DNA of 64,000 nt from Collybiopsis luxurians FD-317 M1 (Eukaryota; Basidiomycota; Agaricomycetes; Agaricales; Omphalotaceae), in the NCBI GenBank assembly GCA_000827265.1, contig KN834750.1:434001-498000 (forward strand), in the 5' to 3' direction. Numbering within the stretch: position 1 is the stretch's first letter; each line of letters opens with the position of its first letter. The position numbers and the translations under genes were made by a program. Below, piece by piece: positions 58,743-64,000 of this stretch. A model generated the notes under the pieces. It was given only the letters and a program-made list of their open reading frames with translations. It did not search any database and was not told the DNA's origin.

Positions 58743-60626
58743 ATGTCAGAAAACAATTACAAGTCCGAGAAAGAAGCCTTTGTTACTGGAATGACTGGCT
58801 CTACAGTCACTCATATCAACCTATTATCTTCTGTTGCTTTGGTTCGTACTCGAAATCAACCAAAAACGCGTAAAACTGACCCTCACAAGGCTTCCATATT
58901 CCTTCTTTACTGCGCCCAGTCCAGATTAAAGTCTTCACTAACCGGCTTACCTATCTCATGGCTAATTCTCATCCTTCCATTGCTCCTTTCAATGACTCTG
59001 TTTGCTAACTGGCCTGGAACCCTAGCAGTCTTGATATCTACTCTCGGAGGTCTCTTGTTGCTTTTGCAAAGAAACGAAATGGGTACTCCTCTACCGTCCA
59101 ATTTAAAGGGCCCCACTACTCCCACTGCATCCTCTCCTAAAATAGAGCAGGTACCATCATTGACCACGTATAGAGCACATATGTTGCTTATGACTTGCCT
59201 TGCAATTCTCGCGGTCGATTTTCCTGTCTTTCCACGTTCTTTGGTCAAATGTGAATCTTTTGGTGTCTCTTTGGTCCGCTAAATGAAATTTCTTGTCTTT
59301 ACCAAGTGCTCATGATCAACGCAGATGGACATTGGCGTAGGATCCTTTGTTTTCGCTGGAGGAATTGTGTCTGCCATTCCTCTAATCAAGAATCCTGCTC
59401 AGCTTGCCGCTCCGATGCTTCCAAAAGTCTTCCGCGCCATACGCAAGTCGTTACCCATCATTCTCCTAGGCCTCATCCGCGTCCTGCTCGTCAAAGGCAC
59501 TGAGTATCCCGTTCGTGTTCATCTTCACTATAGGAACGTAAATCACCGACGACCTCTTACAGGAACACGTTTCCGAATACGGCGTGCATTGGAACTTTTT
59601 CATTACTCTCGCTCTGCTCCCAATCATGGAAGTTCTCCTGCATCCGCTTATGATACGCGTGTCTGTGACTGCGATAGGTATCGCAGTCGCCGTATGTACG
59701 CGTTCTTCTCCGTTCTCTTACTGTTGAACAATCTCCAACCTGTTAATCCTAGTCCAGCAGCTCCTTCTTTCTAAATACGGTCTATCTGACTATGTCCTGA
59801 ACGCCCCTCGAGTCAATATCATCAGTGCGAACAAGGAAGGCCTTGTATCCTTGACAGGTGGGTACCCATCCTCGGCCTACTGCTATCGACTGACTGGGGA
59901 TACAGGCTACTTTGCTGTCCATCTTCTTGGACTAACCACTGGCTTGCTCTTCTTACCTCCTTCCCCCTCGTACTTCCGTCGCATCCAAAAATCCCTCCGA
60001 ACACACACGTTGAACGATAGAGAACTGGCTGAACGATATGCTGCGCGCCAAAATGATAAGACCGCGACTGAGCTTTCTGGATATGCTGTATTGTGGTGGT
60101 CGTTGATGGGATTATGTCGGCTTCTAAGTTTGGACGGAGCAAATGGGGTTTCGAGAAGGATGGTGCGTGTTCCTGACTTTTGTTATAGGCCACTAACTGA
60201 AGATCATGCAGGTCAACATTTCCTATGTTTTTTGGATTTGCGCGTACAATGTTAGCTTCATCCTCGGGTACCTGATACTTGATATGGTCTTCTTCTCTAC
60301 ACCCTCGCCCAAGAAGAAAACACGTGAACAACCCCCGGCGTCTCCACTCCCTTCTCTTCCAGCTCCAAGCGCCATCCCGCATCCACTTTTGCATGCTATC
60401 AATAAAAATGGCCTAGTCGTATTTCTTTTGGTACGTGTTCTTGCATTGATCCGCGGTATGTTGAGGAATAACTACTGTGTAGGCCAATGTCGCCACAGGC
60501 GTCATTAACTTGATGATACCAACTATGTACATCTCTGACTTTTGGGCAATGGTCATCTTGTGCGGATACAGCTACGCAATATGTGTTGTCGCGTGGGCAT
60601 TGAGAGGTATGAGGCTCCGGCTGTAG
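58743..60626 (+). CDS. GWT1: GPI-anchor inositol acyltransferase GWT1/PIG-W
   Basis: A multi-pass ER membrane enzyme that acylates the inositol of GlcN-PI during GPI-anchor synthesis. The N-terminus is the family's first block, [20 protein letters not shown], followed by LLSSVAL. The best landmark is [19 protein letters not shown] with [19 protein letters not shown] after an intron. Further helices include [20 protein letters not shown] and [19 protein letters not shown], and near the end [20 protein letters not shown] and [17 protein letters not shown]. About 480 residues in nine or so exons. Several introns carry frames that continue past the splice site, for example near 59273 and 60430. 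The start at 58743 is required by the conserved N-terminal block. Confidence 0.93.
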
Positions 60627-60849
60627 GACCCTATGACCATCGCGCAAATAGAAATGTATACTACCTGGCTCCAAGTTTGTGTAATGAACGCTTTGTTTGG
60701 ACATGGAGTGAGCTTTGTGATGGAGTGGGACTGAGCCTTTAAAAGTGACATCAGATTGAGGACAAGTCTAAATCAAACTTGAACCAGTACCTACAACTTC
60801 ACCCTCTGCAAACTACGAGTATCTACTAGCGTAACATCTACATAACAAT

Positions 60850-61091
60850 ATGCCCTTGCAGTGAGTTGGTTCTTCAATAAATCATTCCAAAGATAACTGA
60901 CTTGTTTCTCTAGGTTCAAAGGACCAAGAGTTGTCCGTAAGTACATCATCTTTGAATTCAGTATCCTTCGACATGATGTGTGACCTTCGTTAGACCACAA
61001 GAGACATACTATTATTCCTCGGTACGCTGTCCAGTCGAGAAGGATTTTGAGAGTACTCATTATAATCCAGCGTTTTATACGTCTCTTTTAA
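60850..61091 (+). CDS. Tiny spliced ORF, 43 residues, unknown
   Basis: Three exons, 60850-60860, 60914-60936 and 60994-61091, are joined by two introns with strong donors (GTGAGT and GTAAGT) and TAG acceptors. The product starts MPLQFKGPRVVHHKRHTIIP and is very basic, ending in a hydrophobic/basic stretch (VLIIIQRFIRLF). Small fungal proteins of this kind can be mitochondrial or ribosomal, but I do not recognise it. The support is only the two good introns and the ATG context; it might instead be a spliced non-coding transcript or chance. It lies between GWT1 and the HAK transporter, in a place with no other gene. Confidence 0.35.
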
Positions 61092-61350
61092 CGGCATTAA
61101 ACCCCACTTTTCTGGCAAACGTCGACACAGTCTCCGCGCCAATTGAAAGCCATCGCACACAGACTTGTATTGAAAATACCCGATGCCACATACTGTATGT
61201 TAACTTTGTATCTACATTATATGTTTTCCTTCGGTAGATATATCGTTTAGTTCTGTATCGTCTAAATTGTAGCATTAATTCCAACATGAATGATTCTGGA
61301 ATCACATATCCATTAGTTTCATATATTCACAGTTTAACATGGTGGAGGAC

Positions 61351-64000
61351 TTACTCATCAGCGGACGTCAGCCAATTGGCCGTCTCGGGGAACATGGTGG
61401 CTAAGATGACATTGAGCGAGAGCGGAATGAAGGAATGCCGATCGAGAACACACCTAACCGTCGGTATATCTCTTCAATCAGATATTTGCGAACATAGTTA
61501 ATAGCAAATGATAAATATCCAGCATCAACCTTTTTGCTCATAACATGATAATGTGGGACGCTGTATCGCAGGGTGAGTATTAGAGGAAGGGCAGAGAAAT
61601 TTGAGTACACCAACATGTGCGTTGCACTAGTCGATACGGCTTTGATGTTGGCGACAATTTTTTCGCAATTCTTCGGGTCGTACTGCATCTCCAACTCGCA
61701 AAGGCTTTCCACAAGTTCGTCAATCTAAATCCCAAATTCTTGAGCATTTTGCTCAGGCAAATGGAATAACCAGAATCTCACATTGACATCGAAATGTTCC
61801 CGAAAACCGATATTATAAGTGACTCCGTAGCAACCTGCGAAGAGAAAATCTATCAGATAAAGTTACTTTGAGGGTTGCGGGAAATCATTCTACCTTCCAA
61901 AGACCTTGTTTTCACAATGACGAATCTATCTTTGGGCGCAACACGAGCAATAGGGAGCATCTGTACTGAGAGGAAGACCAAGAGTTGGGGTAGTGCAGGC
62001 CACTGTCGAATGAAGCCTAAGAACAGTATGGATAAGATTAAAGTTCAGAGCACCACTGCAACGCTTCTTACCAACAAACGTGTGCGGTACTCCTCGGCCG
62101 ACGGTAAGCTTATGGAAGACAGCCATCGTTGGTATTCTGGTGAGCTCACGCTTTTCGATACTCAGGCCTTCGTCTCTGCTGGAAAATGTCTGGGTAGGGA
62201 GATAATAGTACGCTGAATCAGGTTCCTCTTCTTCCTGAATATCTTCGTCGTTGGCTTCATTCTTGTTGACCTTTTTGTCTTCCCGCCAGATAAAATGGCG
62301 GAGATTTTGACGATTGACACCATCGTACTCATCTTCCAGACCTTTGGCCCACGTCCAAAATACCATGACGAGCATCCTGATAGTGAGCATGATGTTACCG
62401 TCATATTAAATACCAATTGCACCATCCACTTACAGTATAACACCGATCATTAGTGGAACCCAAGCACCTTGGGGTACTTTTTTCAACGCGGCCCCCCAAA
62501 AGAGCCCATCGAAGAAACCAAACACGAGGAAGTATGCCAAAGAAATTGCAACCGGCCAGTGCTTGACGTAGCGCATTTGGACTGCAAGTAGGCCACTGGT
62601 CGAGAGCATCACGGTAGCGACTGCAAAGCCATACGCGTTGGTAAGCTTGGTCAAGTCGGAAAAGACGGCGACGATGATGACAGTGATTATCATCAATGTC
62701 CAGTTCACAGCTGGTATGTAGACTTGTCCTTGAATCGTCTCAGAAGTATAGAGCATGCGCAGGGGAGGGAAGCTCTTCATGTTGACGACTTGTTGCACCA
62801 AGCTGAAAGTGGCTGTAATCAAAGCCTGGGAAGCGACCAGCTGCGTCGATTAAAGCGTCAAGGTGACTGGTTCAATTGAATCAATGTATTGACGTACCGT
62901 GGCTAAAATCGCAACCACGAACATGATCCTACGAACGATGTTTAATGCCAAAAGACCCTTAGAGGAGCTGGTAGAACTCACCAAAAAAGTGGACCATTGT
63001 CAGCACCAGGAATCGACCTGTAGAACACATTCTGGACAACGTTCTCTCCGTCAACGATAAGACGAGCCCCTTGTCCAAGGTAGGCGAGAATCAATGCGGG
63101 ATACACGAAGCAACAAAATGATATCTAGCATATTAAGCGTCAAGAAAATGATCAGAGTCAAATGAAGGGACAGTCATACACGAATGGAAGCAACATTAAA
63201 TTGGCCAAGGTTTGCAAATACCGCCTCGCATCCGGTTACAGCGAGAAGAATACCGGCAAGTAGATCATAGTCTCGGGTGCGCACGAACACTATCGGCAGT
63301 GTCAACAAATAAGTCGTAGGTGAAGTGAAAGCGCAACAAACAAAGGACAGCGCGGGAGGGATCCAATGCCCGGAAGATACCAGGATAAGTGGTAATATTG
63401 TATATCCCAGTCGCGATGAGAAGAAGAAACCAGACGCACGCAACTGTAAATGCGGTTAATTCAAGATGAGCGTAGAGATCCTTTAAAATTACTGACTGGG
63501 AGCAAATGCGAATGCCAGCTTTGTAGTACCGAATTGTTGAGCCAGGAAAAGAACAACAAGAAAAGCCTGAAGATACAAGATTACATCGTCTCAACCCCTT
63601 TTCAGAGAGGTCGCACTGACAATGGATATGGGAATAATCTGCTGCTCTACCGATTCCTTTGCAACCGCGATACCCCCAACAGCAGACGTCACACTGACGG
63701 CGGGGGTAAATACGCCATCTGCCATCGTTAAACTTATAGCATGTTTCAATGACAAGCAAAACCTCAACAAGAAAAGAAAACGAACGCGGTACCGAACAAA
63801 GACTAGTTGACTGAACGTAAGTACTTCTATCAAATGGAATTGGAAGCGATCCAACTTACCCAGACCAGAAGAGGTTTACGAATCGCTCGCTTGAGACGTG
63901 AGCTAGTGCTATGTGTCGACTTGATGAAGCTCTCCCCAGTCAGGGTTCTGTCGACATCGTTGTCCTTCCCTTCCGGTGGGTATAAGCCTTGATATAGCGC
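61351..64000 (-). CDS. hak1: HAK/KUP-type potassium transporter (partial, N-terminus missing)
   Basis: High-affinity potassium uptake at the plasma membrane. The gene enters from the right edge; the N-terminus is outside. Visible blocks: TLTGESFIKSTHS, FGTALTMADGVFTPAVSV, VGGIAVAKESV, then after splicing YDLLAGILLAVTGCEAVFAN, LGQFNVASIR, ALILAYLGQGARLIVDG and LVASQALITATFSLVQQVVN. The cytosolic C-terminal half starts after KKVPQGAWVPLMIGVILM and includes GVPHTFVGFIRQW and LPIARVAPKDRFVIVKTRS. The last exon is 61351-61400 (TMFPETANWLTSADE), joined to YRRLA by a 54-nt intron; without this splice the frame instead ends at 61401. About 700 residues are visible, with short introns throughout. The MADG and GCEA motifs are characteristic of KUP/HAK proteins. 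Confidence 0.93.

Noticed and set aside
1..64000. Transposons, CRISPR arrays, rRNA or a biosynthetic or defence gene cluster
   Set aside because: No transposase or reverse transcriptase motif, long terminal repeat, regular spacer array or co-functional gene group was seen; the genes are mainly independent housekeeping genes.

Overview
The window looks like nuclear DNA of a mushroom-forming basidiomycete (Agaricomycetes). The evidence is dense protein-coding genes on both strands, many 50-65 nt GT-AG introns per gene, several very small exons, and families typical of this group: an F-box/leucine-rich protein, a DUF6699-like protein, a fungal DUF262 protein, a fungal arylsulfotransferase-like protein and a HAK-type potassium transporter. 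I see no transposon, rRNA, convincing tRNA or CRISPR array. Exon joins were reasoned by hand from open frames, splice consensus and remembered family motifs. No alignment was run.

Layout. 0-9 kb: the start of a homeodomain gene cut by the left edge, a large protein kinase with a non-RD catalytic loop, a 1.7-kb gene-free stretch, and a secreted, probably GPI-anchored arylsulfotransferase-like protein. 9-21 kb: mitochondrial porin (VDAC), a polytopic membrane protein, a SUMO-like-domain (Rad60/Esc2/NIP45-type) protein, a GCFC-type splicing protein, the mRNA-capping RNA 5'-triphosphatase, and a single-span membrane protein with two possible starts. 21-30 kb: an intronless F-box protein, profilin, a mitochondrial K+/H+-exchange-related protein divergent from eIF3i, and a Zn2Cys6 transcription factor. 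30-43.5 kb: SMC6, delta-9 fatty-acid desaturase, a small basic protein, a type I membrane protein with a duplicated ectodomain, branched-chain alpha-keto acid dehydrogenase E1-alpha, and a ZIP transporter. 43.5-64 kb: a DUF262 protein, the nuclear-basket protein TPR/Mlp1, ribosomal protein uS10 (RPS20), an NT-C2 protein, a DUF6699-like protein, mitochondrial ribosomal protein bL28m, GWT1/PIG-W, a tiny spliced ORF, and a HAK potassium transporter cut by the right edge.

The genes are mostly housekeeping and do not form one pathway or cluster. Recurrent structure includes very short divergent promoters (53, 63 and 103 bp), micro-exons of 7-16 nt, one GC-AG intron and stop-free introns whose length is a multiple of three. 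Two factors tied to the SMC5/6 genome-stability pathway lie about 17 kb apart. The most unusual candidates are the DUF262 protein, the duplicated ectodomain receptor-like protein, the dual-start gene near 20.3 kb and the 43-codon spliced ORF near 60.9 kb.
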